Counted from the first letter of the stretch, positions 50,603-59,836 are shown. The stretch is DNA of 64,000 nucleotides from Paenibacillus gallinarum (GCF_014836635.1 NZ_JACSQL010000003.1:124001-188000), one strand, 5' to 3'. Translations and numbers: made by a program. The notes: a model not told the origin generated them from the letters alone.

Positions 50603-51319
50603 ATGCAAAACCTTACAGGGAAAGTCGCCCTAATTACGGGTGCAGGACGCGGCATTGGACGAGCAACCGCTATTGAATTTGCAAAAGAAGGCATTCACGT
50701 AGGCCTCATCGCACGGAATAAAAGTCACTTGGACAAAGTGGCAGAAGAACTACAACCCTACGGTGTCAAAGTATCGATCGCAACAGCGGATGTATCCGAT
50801 CTTGAGTCCATTACAAAAGCAGTAGAACATGTCAGTCAGGAACTCGGACCTATTGATATCCTGATTAACAATGCAGGTATCTCGAAATTTGGTAATTTCA
50901 TGGAACTTGATCCGAAGGATTGGGAACAAATTATCCAAGTTAACTTGATGGGCGTTTACTATACAACCAGAGCTGTTCTACCGCAAATGATTGAGCGTAA
51001 ATCAGGCGATATTATTAATATCTCTTCTACAGCAGGCCAAAAAGGAGCACCTGTAACAAGTGCGTACAGTGCTTCGAAAGCAGGAGTTCTGGCATTAACG
51101 GAATCTTTAATGCTCGAAGTTAGGAAACACAATATTCGTGTAACTGCGCTTACGCCAAGCACAGTGGCCACAGATATGGCAGTAGATCTGAACCTGACTG
51201 ATGGCAATCCAGATAAAGTAATGCAGCCTGAAGACTTGGCTGAATACATGGTATCTCAGTTGAAACTGAATTCGAGAATCTTCATTAAATCGGCGGGTAT
51301 GTGGTCCACGAATCCTTAA
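50603..51319 (+). CDS. SDR-family 3-ketoacyl reductase-like protein
   Basis: A 238-residue classical short-chain dehydrogenase with the cofactor motif [12 protein letters not shown], catalytic Ser in IINISSTAG and Tyr/Lys in YSASK. It resembles FabG-like 3-oxoacyl-ACP reductases found outside the fatty-acid operon. The ATG at 50603 has AAAAGGAGTGG upstream; the frame before it is longer by 22 residues but lacks a site. Monocistronic; substrate uncertain. Confidence 0.87.
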   Translation: MQNLTGKVALITGAGRGIGRATAIEFAKEGIHVGLIARNKSHLDKVAEELQPYGVKVSIATADVSDLESITKAVEHVSQELGPIDILINNAGISKFGNFMELDPKDWEQIIQVNLMGVYYTTRAVLPQMIERKSGDIINISSTAGQKGAPVTSAYSASKAGVLALTESLMLEVRKHNIRVTALTPSTVATDMAVDLNLTDGNPDKVMQPEDLAEYMVSQLKLNSRIFIKSAGMWSTNP

Positions 51320-51426
51320 AAAATATTTTTTGATGTATTAACGCATCTTCTTTCTATAGGCAAACACCCTTTATGAGTCAGCTGCATACATTGTGAGCAG
51401 GATGATTTATGAAGGAGGAATAGAGA

Positions 51427-51801
51427 GTGGCATATCGCGGACATCAATTAATGTATCAATGTGAGCATCAGCTCGCAGATCACTTGAAAAAACATAAAGA
51501 GCATGCAAAACACGCTTGCAAGCAATTGGTTAATCACAAGGTGAAAGTACTTACCATAGATGGAGAATCAATTGAGGGTATCGTCGTGAATGTAGATGAA
51601 CATTATGTGTTTTTGCAAGTCGAAGATCAGCGTGGATTTTATCCAGGCGGATATGGACCGGGTGGGGGTGGCCACGGTCACGGCCATGGTCATGGTCATG
51701 GTCCAGGACCTGGTTGGGGTCCTCCAGGGCATGGACCCAATCCCAATGTTATTCTCCCATTAGCTTTATTTAACCTACTAACAATCAGTTTGTTATGGTG
51801 A
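51427..51801 (+). CDS. LSm-like protein with a His/Gly-rich metal-binding stretch
   Basis: A 124-residue protein starting with GTG after AAGGAGGA. Residues 35-65 (HKVKVLTIDGESIEGIVVNV) resemble an LSm/Sm-like strand pair. Residues 75-105 are Gly-His-Pro repeats with five consecutive GH pairs, a likely nickel, zinc or copper-binding segment. A hydrophobic C-terminus follows (VILPLALFNLLTISLLW). No known name; a spore-coat or metal storage role is speculative. Confidence 0.7.
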   Translation: MAYRGHQLMYQCEHQLADHLKKHKEHAKHACKQLVNHKVKVLTIDGESIEGIVVNVDEHYVFLQVEDQRGFYPGGYGPGGGGHGHGHGHGHGPGPGWGPPGHGPNPNVILPLALFNLLTISLLW

Positions 51802-51809
51802 TTGATAAG

Positions 51810-51840
51810 GAGAGCCGCAGATTTGCGGCTCTTTTTTTAT
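51810..51840 (+). terminator. Terminator after the His-rich protein gene
   Basis: AGAGCCGCA-GATT-TGCGGCTCT perfect 9-bp stem, then seven T. Confidence 0.92.
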
Positions 51841-51957
51841 GATTATTCACTTCCATAAGTTTTCACGCTCTGCATAGTGAGCTACACTTTTCATACATAC
51901 AAGCGATGATTAGAATAGAATTGACGTCATTAACAATCAAGAAAGGCAGGCTATGAA

Positions 51958-52437
51958 ATGAAGCAAGAAAAGACAAATGCGATGCGTATGCTGGATAAGC
52001 AGAAGGTTTCCTATGACATGCTGACTTATTCCGTTGACGATGGAGACATTGATGGTCTATCTGTGGCGCGCAAAGTAGGAAAGTCTCCAGAACTTGTCTA
52101 TAAAACCTTAGTGGCTCAAGGCAGTAACAGCAAAGGATATTATGTATTTGTAATTCCTGTTCAGTGTGAATTAGATCTTAAAAAAGCAGCGAAATCCGCA
52201 AAAGAAAAGAAAATCGAACTTATTGCTGTCAAAGACCTACTAGAAGTGACAGGTTACATTCGAGGGGGATGTTCTCCGATTGGTATGAAGAAACGTTATC
52301 CTGTATTTATTGATGAGCAAGCCAAAGATCTTGATAAAATCATAATTAGTGCAGGAAAAGTAGGATTCCAACTGGAAATAACGACAAGCCAGCTTGTAGA
52401 AGTAACCGGTGCGACATTATCTCAATTATGTAAGTAA
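51958..52437 (+). CDS. ybaK: YbaK/ProX-type Cys-tRNA(Pro) deacylase
   Basis: A 159-residue protein of the YbaK family, which removes cysteine mistakenly attached to tRNA(Pro). Landmarks are SVARKVGKSPELVYKTLVAQ, GYYVFVIPVQCELDLKKAAK with the family's conserved lysines, GYIRGGCSPIGMKKRYPVFID and the end ITTSQLVEVTGA. AAAGGCAGG precedes the ATG. The coding region ends cleanly, but sequence derived from another gene begins 3 bases after the stop. Confidence 0.9.
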   Translation: MKQEKTNAMRMLDKQKVSYDMLTYSVDDGDIDGLSVARKVGKSPELVYKTLVAQGSNSKGYYVFVIPVQCELDLKKAAKSAKEKKIELIAVKDLLEVTGYIRGGCSPIGMKKRYPVFIDEQAKDLDKIIISAGKVGFQLEITTSQLVEVTGATLSQLCK

Positions 52438-52439
52438 GT

Positions 52440-52505
52440 TCGAACTTGCTTGGAACGATTCGTGTAGGTCCCGAATCATTTAATGGACAACTGTACACAG
52501 ATTAA
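52440..52505 (+). pseudogene. Stranded C-terminal tail of a spore-surface-like gene
   Basis: A 22-codon fragment ending in TAA reads SNLLGTIRVGPESFNGQLYTD, matching SNLLGTIRVGPETFNGQLYSD at the end of the protein at 40428-40850 in 19 of 21 residues. DNA identity is lower, with many third-position changes, so it derives from a diverged paralogue and not from a recent copy. It has no start. It marks the scar of a deletion that fused the end of such a gene to the region behind ybaK. Confidence 0.8.
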
Positions 52506-52526
52506 AGCATGGTGTTTCCAATCATA

Positions 52527-52565
52527 AAGAGATGCCTTTCTCGTTATCAGAGAAGGCATCTTTGT
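52527..52565. terminator. Bidirectional terminator
   Basis: AGATGCCTTTCTC-GTTATCA-GAGAAGGCATCT stem of 12 bp with a bulge; A and T runs on either side serve both strands. Confidence 0.85.
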
Positions 52566-52566
52566 A

Positions 52567-53424
52567 TTATCCTTTTCGAGTTGTTTTAGAGAGAGCATTC
52601 CATTCCTCTTCGGTGAGTTCTACTAGCCCATTAAACTGTCCCGCGCCCTGAAGCCACTCCCCGCCGTCAATAGTGACGACTTCCCCGTTAATATAACCTG
52701 CGTAATCGGAAATGAGAAAAGCAGCAAGCGCACCGAGTTCTTCTTTGTTTCCGGCACGTTTTAAAGGTACTCTGTCAATTAATTTCTGTTCGAGTCCGGG
52801 AGTTGGCGTTAATCTGGACCCAGCTCCCTCGGTTGGAAATGGACCAGGCGCAATAGCAACTTGACGAATACCGTAAGGAGCCCATTCGACTGCAAGTGAA
52901 CGTGTAAGAGCAAGTACCCCCGCTTTGGCCGCAGCAGAAGGAACGACATACCCCGACCCGCTGCCGCTAGATGCGTAAGTAGTTACGATATTCAGCATCG
53001 TTCCGGTTTCTTTACGCTCAATCCATCTTTTTCCGACTTCTAGTGTCATGTAAAAGGTACCATGTAACACAATATTCAAAACGGCATCTACGGCCCGCGG
53101 AGATAACTTCTCCGTAGGACTAATAAAGTTCCCTGCAGCATTATTAACAAGGATATCAATATGACCATAATGAGCAGTAACCGCTTCCACAAAAGACGCT
53201 ACTTGTGCTGCATCTCGTACATCACAACTTTGGTAGAAGACTTCAACTCCTTTGGCTGTGAAATTACGAGCTGATTGTTCGAGTACTTCAAATCGTCTTC
53301 CGCACCAAGCGAGTTTTGCCCCTAGTTCAGCAAACATTTCGCTCATAGCAAGACCGAGACCGGTTCCACCGCCGGTAATAATGATGACTTTGTCTTTTAA
53401 TAGATCAGGTGTGAAAGGATGCAT
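52567..53424 (-). CDS. fadH: 2,4-dienoyl-CoA reductase-like SDR
   Basis: A 285-residue short-chain dehydrogenase with the cofactor motif TGGGTGLG and NNAAGNF. The usual YxxxK is replaced by SAAAK (VVPSAAAKAGV), which is the rule in DECR-type 2,4-dienoyl-CoA reductases such as B. subtilis FadH, where another Tyr serves in catalysis. It would act in the breakdown of polyunsaturated acyl-CoA. The ATG is preceded by AAAAGGAG. Monocistronic. Confidence 0.85.
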   Translation of the reverse strand: MHPFTPDLLKDKVIIITGGGTGLGLAMSEMFAELGAKLAWCGRRFEVLEQSARNFTAKGVEVFYQSCDVRDAAQVASFVEAVTAHYGHIDILVNNAAGNFISPTEKLSPRAVDAVLNIVLHGTFYMTLEVGKRWIERKETGTMLNIVTTYASSGSGSGYVVPSAAAKAGVLALTRSLAVEWAPYGIRQVAIAPGPFPTEGAGSRLTPTPGLEQKLIDRVPLKRAGNKEELGALAAFLISDYAGYINGEVVTIDGGEWLQGAGQFNGLVELTEEEWNALSKTTRKG

Positions 53425-53616
53425 AATAAGTCACTCCTTTTGGGATTAATCTAACCTTATAACATGGGGGAAGGTATACGGGCTGCAATCTATCTACAGA
53501 CTATCATGTAAAGTGGGTTCCGTCATCAGGTAGAGGTTCATATAATGAAGGATAGGGTACCGTACTAAGAGGATAGATGTTACGATAAAGTATATTCAGG
53601 GAAAGGAACATGGAGA

Positions 53617-53898
53617 ATGAGCAACCCAATAGCGATACAGCCTTATTATAAAATGGAGCGAAAGATCCATTCCTTGGACATGGAGATCATAGAACATCAG
53701 CGTCTCCTAAAGTTATATCCGGATAAAATTGTTTCTGCGTATCGTGAGTTTCCAATCGAAAAAGTATTTGATTTATCCTACCGCTCCATGGGCAGTGGTC
53801 ATGGCATGTTATATATACATACGCAGCAAGGTGTGTATCCCTATACACTGAGAGAGAATCCAAAATCTTTTATATTAGCGGTAAAACAATTCATCTAG
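53617..53898 (+). CDS. Small hypothetical protein
   Basis: A 93-residue soluble protein. Its middle and end (EKVFDLSYRSMGSGHGMLYI, then GVYPYTLRENPKSFILAVKQ) resemble a small PH-like beta-barrel with a closing helix, as in several unnamed Bacillales proteins. Ribosome binding site ATGGAGA is close to the start. No function can be assigned. Confidence 0.65.
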   Translation: MSNPIAIQPYYKMERKIHSLDMEIIEHQRLLKLYPDKIVSAYREFPIEKVFDLSYRSMGSGHGMLYIHTQQGVYPYTLRENPKSFILAVKQFI

Positions 53899-54026
53899 AA
53901 AACGGCCAGAGGATTACTGTTTGGTCGTTTTTTGTTTTACGTTTCTCATTAGAACATCCAAACTTTTTCTGTTTTTTCGCGTTTTTATAATAATATAGTA
54001 AATTCAGTGACAAAGGCGGCGATTCC

Positions 54027-54326
54027 ATGTCAAATATCATAAGTTCAGAGGCCGACCATTTGAAAGAAGAACCATTGGCGGATGAATTATTAGAAAAAAG
54101 TAAACAGGAATATATGGATATGTGGACACACATCTCCGGGTTTAGTCCAGCAGACAGCAAGAAGATTGTGAATGGAATTCAGCGACAAGTTTTTCTGACA
54201 ACCAAAAAAAAGGAGTTTATACAATATATGAAATCCCCAACTCCTTATGTTGCCATGGTGATCGGCGGTCTATTGCCTATTTTATTTATCATTCTTTTCT
54301 TATGGTATTCTCTTTTATTGGAATAA
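54027..54326 (+). CDS. Small tail-anchored membrane protein
   Basis: A 99-residue protein: acidic N-terminus, basic middle (KIVNGIQRQVFLTTKKKEFI) and a single C-terminal membrane helix (YVAMVIGGLLPILFIILFLW). AAAGGCGG lies before the ATG. Function unknown. It lies just before the betaine-type transporter gene, about 90 bases away. Confidence 0.65.
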   Translation: MSNIISSEADHLKEEPLADELLEKSKQEYMDMWTHISGFSPADSKKIVNGIQRQVFLTTKKKEFIQYMKSPTPYVAMVIGGLLPILFIILFLWYSLLLE

Positions 54327-54413
54327 TACGCTGATTTCCTGATTAAGATCTATCATTTTGGTGTAATTAACTAATCTAAAAAGAGTTATTACTAAAATAG
54401 TAGAGGTGAGTCT

Positions 54414-55964
54414 GTGATTGGCGAATTATTTAAGAATAAGGTATTTTCAATTTCTGCAATAATCGTTGCGATTATTGCTTTGACGGGGGCAATCATACCT
54501 CAAGCTTTCGGAAATACCGCAGATTATTTATTTAACTTTTCAAAGGAAAACTTTGGTTGGTTTTATCTATTGTCACTGGTCGTAATTATTGTATTTCTCA
54601 TGTGGCTAGCGGCCAGTAAATATGGTTCAATTCGCCTTGGAGGAGAAAAAGAAAAACCAGATTACTCGTTTTTTACGTGGTTAGGTATGTTATTCTCCGC
54701 TGGATTCGGCGTTGGACTTGTATTCTGGGGAGTAGCAGAACCGATGAGCCACTTCTTTGACACTCCGTTTGCAGGTGTGGAAGCCGGAACAACGGAAGCG
54801 GCACGAGTTGCGATGGGATATTCCTTCTTTCATTGGGGTATTAGCCAATGGGCTGTGTTTGCACTAGTAGGACTCGTTATTGCTTTTCTTCAATTCCGTA
54901 AAAAAAGGGATGGTTTAGTATCCACCGCTTTAGAACCTGTTACAGGGAAGAAAACAACGGTTAAAAATGCGATTGATATTTTAGCAGTTATTGCAACAGT
55001 GATGGGGGTTGCCACTTCCATAGGGCTTGGTGTTCTTCAAATGAGTGGAGGACTAGAACAGGTTTCTGGTGTAGGAAACAACATCATGATTCAACTGTTG
55101 ATGCTATTTATTATTTTCGTATGCTATATGATCTCTACGATGACAGGACTTGATAAAGGAATCCGCATCTTGAGTAACTTTAATTTAATTATTGCGATAG
55201 CATTTTTGCTATTCGTATTTACAATGGGTCCAACCGTCTTTATACTCGAGTCATTTACATTAGCGATCGGGGATTACATAACGAATTTTGTTCAGTATAG
55301 TTTGCGGCTTCAACCTTATTCAGAAGGAACTTGGGTAGGAGAATGGACGATATTCTACTGGGCATGGGCAATTGCATGGTCACCTTACGTTGGCGCTTTT
55401 ATAGCAAGAGTATCGAAAGGAAGAACAATCAGGGAATTTATCGTTGGTGTGACGATTATTCCGACGCTGATTTCATGTTTATGGATTGCTGCATTTGGCG
55501 GTACGGCGCTATGGTTTGATCTCCATGAAAATACGGGAATCGCTGCAGCAGTAAATGAAGATGTCACTGTTGCTTTGTTCCAAATGTTTGATCAATTGCC
55601 GTTTGCCGGAGTTATGTCTGTATTAGCGATCCTGCTCATTCTTACGTTCTTAGTAACGTCTGCGGACTCTGCAACGTATATTCTCGCAAGTATGACAAGC
55701 GGTGGTAGTTTAAATCCGTCAAGTATTGGTAAACTCGTGTGGGGTACTCTAATGGCTGCCATTGCCGGAGTGCTGTTATACTCAGGGGGGCTTGAAGCTC
55801 TGCAGACCGCTTCCTTAATCGCTGCTTTACCATTTACGGTGTTATTGTTACTACTTATTGTCGCAATGACAAAACTGATTAGAAAAGAACCGCTTCCCGT
55901 CAAGAAAGCTGATCTCAGACGATATCAGAAGATAAAAGAAGAGGCTAACAAAACACGGGTGTAA
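54414..55964 (+). CDS. opuD: BCCT-family glycine betaine/choline transporter
   Basis: A 516-residue, 12-helix sodium-coupled importer of the betaine/carnitine/choline family. GFGVGLVFWGVAEPMSHF is the helix 3-4 signature, WAWAIAWSPYVGAFIARVSKGR the tryptophan-rich substrate and regulatory region (helix 8). It starts with GTG after AGAGGTGAG. OpuD is the nearest named relative by length and motifs. It protects against osmotic stress. Confidence 0.88.
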   Translation: MIGELFKNKVFSISAIIVAIIALTGAIIPQAFGNTADYLFNFSKENFGWFYLLSLVVIIVFLMWLAASKYGSIRLGGEKEKPDYSFFTWLGMLFSAGFGVGLVFWGVAEPMSHFFDTPFAGVEAGTTEAARVAMGYSFFHWGISQWAVFALVGLVIAFLQFRKKRDGLVSTALEPVTGKKTTVKNAIDILAVIATVMGVATSIGLGVLQMSGGLEQVSGVGNNIMIQLLMLFIIFVCYMISTMTGLDKGIRILSNFNLIIAIAFLLFVFTMGPTVFILESFTLAIGDYITNFVQYSLRLQPYSEGTWVGEWTIFYWAWAIAWSPYVGAFIARVSKGRTIREFIVGVTIIPTLISCLWIAAFGGTALWFDLHENTGIAAAVNEDVTVALFQMFDQLPFAGVMSVLAILLILTFLVTSADSATYILASMTSGGSLNPSSIGKLVWGTLMAAIAGVLLYSGGLEALQTASLIAALPFTVLLLLLIVAMTKLIRKEPLPVKKADLRRYQKIKEEANKTRV

Positions 55965-55986
55965 GTGAAATTATATTATAGTAAAT

Positions 55987-56024
55987 AAGAGGAACCTCGA
56001 TTCATATTCGGGGTTCCTCTTATT
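55987..56024 (+). terminator. Terminator after the BCCT gene
   Basis: AAGAGGAACCTCGA and TCGGGGTTCCTCTT pair with one G-T; T-rich sequence follows. Confidence 0.85.
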
Positions 56025-56037
56025 TATATGGAAGCAT

Positions 56038-56211
56038 TTATAATCGATATCCGATCGATTGCAAAAACCAATTAAGCGACACGATGGCTACGGCAATATG
56101 CAGTAAAATATTCATCCAGGATTTTCGGGAAAGCTGAATGTCTTGAACAATCATTACAACCGACCAAATGAAAATAACAAGATATGCTAGTTGAACCAGG
56201 ATGGTTGGCAT
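56038..56211 (-). CDS. Small two-helix membrane protein
   Basis: A 57-residue protein below the usual size limit for gene calls. It starts at ATG 56211 after AAGGGGTGA and consists of two hydrophobic segments (LVQLAYLVIFIWSVVMIVQD and ILLHIAVAIVSLNWFLQSIG) with a short polar hairpin. The strong ribosome binding site and uninterrupted hydrophobic pattern support it. It lies downstream of the DUF948 gene on the same strand and may share its transcript. Confidence 0.65.
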   Translation of the reverse strand: MPTILVQLAYLVIFIWSVVMIVQDIQLSRKSWMNILLHIAVAIVSLNWFLQSIGYRL

Positions 56212-56242
56212 GATTCACCCCTTTTCTTTACCGTTCAAAATT

Positions 56243-56614
56243 CTACTTGAATTTGATTTTAACTGGCTTCCTAGTATCTTGTTCTGCTGTCGGATGAATG
56301 ACGTCACCAATAGCTTCTGAAGCTTGCTTGACCGTTTTCGTCACGCTGTGAATGGCCTCTCCCACATCTTGCGCAGAATTAAAGATAGGTTCAACGGAAC
56401 GAATCTTACCTTTTACATCGGAGGTGATTACATTCGCTGTCTGAATTAACTTGGTTGATTCCTGAGTCAGCCCATGAATCGCATTTCTGACTTCGGATAA
56501 TGTTTTGTTCGTCTCGCTAAGCGTGCTCATCCCTTTCACGAGAACTCGTACTACATAATAGACTAATACAATAAAAGCAATAGCACTTGCAGCAACGCTA
56601 ATCGATATAATCAT
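56243..56614 (-). CDS. DUF948-domain (YtxG-like) general stress-type protein
   Basis: A 123-residue protein with an N-terminal membrane helix (SVAASAIAFIVLVYYVVRVL) followed by a helical, coiled-coil-prone region (TLSETNKTLSEVRNAIHGLT, DVGEAIHSVTKTVKQASEAI) and a basic C-terminus. This is the DUF948/YtxG layout, a stress-related cell envelope protein family. GGAGG lies 9 bases before the ATG at 56614. Confidence 0.8.
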   Translation of the reverse strand: MIISISVAASAIAFIVLVYYVVRVLVKGMSTLSETNKTLSEVRNAIHGLTQESTKLIQTANVITSDVKGKIRSVEPIFNSAQDVGEAIHSVTKTVKQASEAIGDVIHPTAEQDTRKPVKIKFK

Positions 56615-56749
56615 CTTCAAGCCTCCTTCACGTAAATATATGTCGTCCACATTAGGTTATTCCATAATTTAAAAGAAAGAACGGTATATTTATCTTTTTA
56701 TAACAATACGATGAGGATGGATACTGTTGTAAAAAGGAGGCCTGCATTT

Positions 56750-59341
56750 ATGTCTAATCATCATGAAGCCCAGATAACTCAGCTTGTTTTGTCCCATCTG
56801 CCTAGTACTGCAACGGTCATAAACATAGAAGGACCATTGCCTCGTCAGGCAATTTATATAGGGGATCTAACAGGAGATGAAATTCCTGAGATTTCTGTCG
56901 TTTACAAGGTATATGAAGAGTTATATCTGATGGTGCTTGTTTTTACTGATCAGGAATGGAAGGTCGCTGCGAGATTAAAAGGCCACGGGTATGGTCTTAC
57001 GCTTATGATAAGTGGGCCTATCTTACATAACGATAGGAAGAGTTTACTGATTGGCTGGCAGATCGGAGCCGTTCGCTCTAAACTGTCCATCTATAAATGG
57101 GAAGATGGCAATTTCATCGATGCAGCGCCGGAAGATTTATCTTATAGTTCCATTGAAATATTAAACATACCCGGAATATCCGGTGGAAATCAGACGAGTG
57201 ACATTGCACTTTGGATACATGATACGGGGGAGGCTTACCGTGTTGAAATACTCCGCTTCAGGGAAGGAAAGTTCGTACCCGCATGGGATGTATATCCTTA
57301 TTATTTTGTGAATGTAGTTCGATATTACGAGCGAAAAACGGAAGAACATCCGAATTATCCATTGTATTGGTATTATCTGGCGGATGCTCAGTACCGTGCG
57401 GGAATGTTGCCTGCTGCGCTGCAATCAATTCATAAGAATCTGTTGTTCCAAAATCCTTATCCTTCTCGTAAAGAGATTCAGCAGTTACAATCAAAGATTG
57501 AGAATATTTACAAACATATGGGTGGGCAGATTACGGAAGAACAGATTATAGAAGAACGAATCATGGAAGAACAAATCATGGAACCAACGGCAACATCTAC
57601 TGTGAACAAGCGAGGAATATCTCTATTCCTCGTAGCGGAGAAAACGACCGATGGTACAAAGTGGGGATATATAAACGAAGAGGGTGAATCTGTAATTCCG
57701 CTACAATATAGCGAAGCAAGAGATTTTCAGAAAAATGGACTTGCTGTTGTAGCTCAAAAAAGAAAATACGGGTTGATCCAGCTCTCAGGCGGGTATCTAG
57801 TAGAACCTATGTATACATCGATATCTCCTTACGTAGAGCAACGGGCAATCGTATCTGAGGATGAATATCACTTTGCAATGTTAAACGAAGAAGGGAAGAA
57901 AGTTACAGAGCAAACCTATCCTTTTATCTCTAATTCGGCTGGGAATCGGTCTGTTTATTCTATGGAGACAACAAGTAGCGCAGGAAGTAGTGTTATACAG
58001 TATGGATATCTTGATTCCGAGGGGAAAGAGGTCATTCCTGCACAATATGAAGAAGCAAGCGACTATCATCAGCAGAAGGCGATTGTGAAAATCAAGGATT
58101 ATGAATATGCGTTAATTAACGAAATAGGAGAGAGGCTGGCTACATATCCCTATTACTATGTAGGAAACTATAGTGATGGGTTACTTGTATTTAAGGAGAC
58201 AGCAAGTGGAACTTTTGGATACATGGATGAGAGGGGAACTGCTATTATTCCCCCTTCCTTTACAGGGGCAACCGGATTTCATCAGGGGCAGGCTATCGTA
58301 AACACATCAGAAGACTATAAGCCAGGCTATGGAGTAATCGATAAGCAAGGAGTGTACATCATTCCTGCGGAGTATCAGGATATCCGTGATCTAGGAGAAG
58401 ATCGCTGGGCTGTTGGACGAACAGCAGATTCAAAACATCCGTTAAGTTTACCGTTTTACGCAATAGCCGATCGATCAGGTACACTGCTGACTGATTTTTC
58501 ATTCTCTGATGTATCCGAGTTTATAGATGGTCTTGCTTCTGTGAATGATCACGAACAGACCTATTTTATAGACCGAAGTGGAACTCCAGCTCCAGGGTAT
58601 CCACATATAGAAGGTAGCGGTACATTAACAGTCAAAGAAGACGATGTGATCCAAGCGTCCATTGATCAAAGACTATTCTATGTGAACCGTGCGGGAGATG
58701 TCATCTGGGAGCCGAATAAGATGATTTCGCTTAATGGAACGTACCAGGTTAAGGAAGAGAAATATAAGCCAAATCAAAATTACCTCGTTTATTATCCAGT
58801 AATAGAAGGAATGCCTGATGTAATTAGCGAACAAAGAGTGAATATCCGAATGAAGCAGCTGGCAGAAGTGAAGAAGATCCCTCTAAATAAGGAGAAAGAA
58901 GAGACTTTCACAGGGGATTATGATGTTATTTATTATAAAAAGGATCTTGTTGTCATTGAACTAAACGGTTATCACTATACCATAGGAGCGGCACATGGCT
59001 TACCAACAAAAATACACGCGCTGATTCATCTTGTAACCGGTCGTATATTTATGTTGAGAGATTTTTTTAAAGCAGGTGCGGATTATGTGAAAGAACTGAG
59101 TAAACGGATTAGAAAGATAATCACAGACGATCCTGCGTATTCCTATGTATTTTCCGAGAGTTACCAAGGGATTAAACCCAATCAGCCGTTCTATGTATCT
59201 GACAATGCTCTTCATCTATATTTCGCTCCTTATGAAATTGGACCCTATGCTGCAGGTTTTCCTACATTTACGATTCCATTTGATGAGATCAAGGGACTTA
59301 TCTATAAAGAGGGTGAGTTTTGGAAATCGTTCCAGATTTGA
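56750..59341 (+). CDS. WG-repeat protein with a C-terminal DUF3298/RsiV-like domain
   Basis: A protein of 863 residues in four parts: an N-terminal VCBS/FG-GAP-like segment (YIGDLTGDEIPEISVVYK, residues 30-60), a helical TPR-like segment near residues 200-250, an acidic degenerate repeat (EEQIIEER.MEEQIME, about 258-275), then WG repeats (about residues 290-660; KWGYINEEGESVIPLQYSEA, YGYLDSEGKEVIPAQYEEAS, FGYMDERGTAIIPPSF, PGYGVIDKQGVYIIPAEYQD), and a DUF3298-type end (GIKPNQPFYVSDNALHLYF, YEIGPYAAGFPTFTIPF) as in RsiV. AAGGAGG lies 9 bases before the ATG at 56750. No signal peptide is visible, so the location is uncertain. Confidence 0.82.
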   Translation: MSNHHEAQITQLVLSHLPSTATVINIEGPLPRQAIYIGDLTGDEIPEISVVYKVYEELYLMVLVFTDQEWKVAARLKGHGYGLTLMISGPILHNDRKSLLIGWQIGAVRSKLSIYKWEDGNFIDAAPEDLSYSSIEILNIPGISGGNQTSDIALWIHDTGEAYRVEILRFREGKFVPAWDVYPYYFVNVVRYYERKTEEHPNYPLYWYYLADAQYRAGMLPAALQSIHKNLLFQNPYPSRKEIQQLQSKIENIYKHMGGQITEEQIIEERIMEEQIMEPTATSTVNKRGISLFLVAEKTTDGTKWGYINEEGESVIPLQYSEARDFQKNGLAVVAQKRKYGLIQLSGGYLVEPMYTSISPYVEQRAIVSEDEYHFAMLNEEGKKVTEQTYPFISNSAGNRSVYSMETTSSAGSSVIQYGYLDSEGKEVIPAQYEEASDYHQQKAIVKIKDYEYALINEIGERLATYPYYYVGNYSDGLLVFKETASGTFGYMDERGTAIIPPSFTGATGFHQGQAIVNTSEDYKPGYGVIDKQGVYIIPAEYQDIRDLGEDRWAVGRTADSKHPLSLPFYAIADRSGTLLTDFSFSDVSEFIDGLASVNDHEQTYFIDRSGTPAPGYPHIEGSGTLTVKEDDVIQASIDQRLFYVNRAGDVIWEPNKMISLNGTYQVKEEKYKPNQNYLVYYPVIEGMPDVISEQRVNIRMKQLAEVKKIPLNKEKEETFTGDYDVIYYKKDLVVIELNGYHYTIGAAHGLPTKIHALIHLVTGRIFMLRDFFKAGADYVKELSKRIRKIITDDPAYSYVFSESYQGIKPNQPFYVSDNALHLYFAPYEIGPYAAGFPTFTIPFDEIKGLIYKEGEFWKSFQI

Positions 59342-59358
59342 TAAAATAAGACGTTAGT

Positions 59359-59394
59359 TAAAAGCTTTCCTGACTAGCAGGAGAGCTTTTTCTT
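59359..59394 (+). terminator. Terminator after the WG-repeat gene
   Basis: AAAGCTTTCCTG-ACTAG-CAGGAGAGCTTT forms a stem with a mismatch, followed by TTCTTC. Confidence 0.8.
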
Positions 59395-59475
59395 CTTATT
59401 TCATCTTAGCTTTAAATGAATTCATGCGTTAACCTATGAAAGAAAAATAGTTTTTAGCAAAAAGGAGGGTGTGTT

Positions 59476-59685
59476 ATGGTTGCTGGTTTTTTACTATTGT
59501 TAATTATTGTACCTCTTATGCTGGTGATGCTGGGCTTGTATTATATTACGCTAGCGATATGGGAACTTCGTGCAGGAATGGACAGAACAAGATATGTGAA
59601 AATGATGTTTGGAGGGCTTGTTCTTGTAGTTATTGCTCCTCTTCTGTTTATCATTTATTGGTATGCCGGTGTTATGAGTTTGTAA
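59476..59685 (+). CDS. Small two-helix membrane protein
   Basis: A 69-residue protein with two hydrophobic helices (residues 2-30 and 44-66) and a charged loop, ELRAGMDRTRYVKM. AAAGGAGG lies 8 bases before the ATG. No known family. Confidence 0.7.
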   Translation: MVAGFLLLLIIVPLMLVMLGLYYITLAIWELRAGMDRTRYVKMMFGGLVLVVIAPLLFIIYWYAGVMSL

Positions 59686-59836
59686 TTCTTATAAAATTGC
59701 CTTACTACAGATAATTAGATCTTACATACACGTAGACGTGAAATCTCTAAACCGTATAATATATAATCAACTTCTAAAATATAGCAGATTATAGAAGATA
59801 TCGGATAAATAAAACATGAATAGGAGCGTAAACATC

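Noticed and set aside
51660..51740. Short GGTCATGGTCATGG-like repeats as a CRISPR or regulatory repeat
   Set aside because: They are in-frame codons of the Gly-His stretch of a protein with a clear start and stop.
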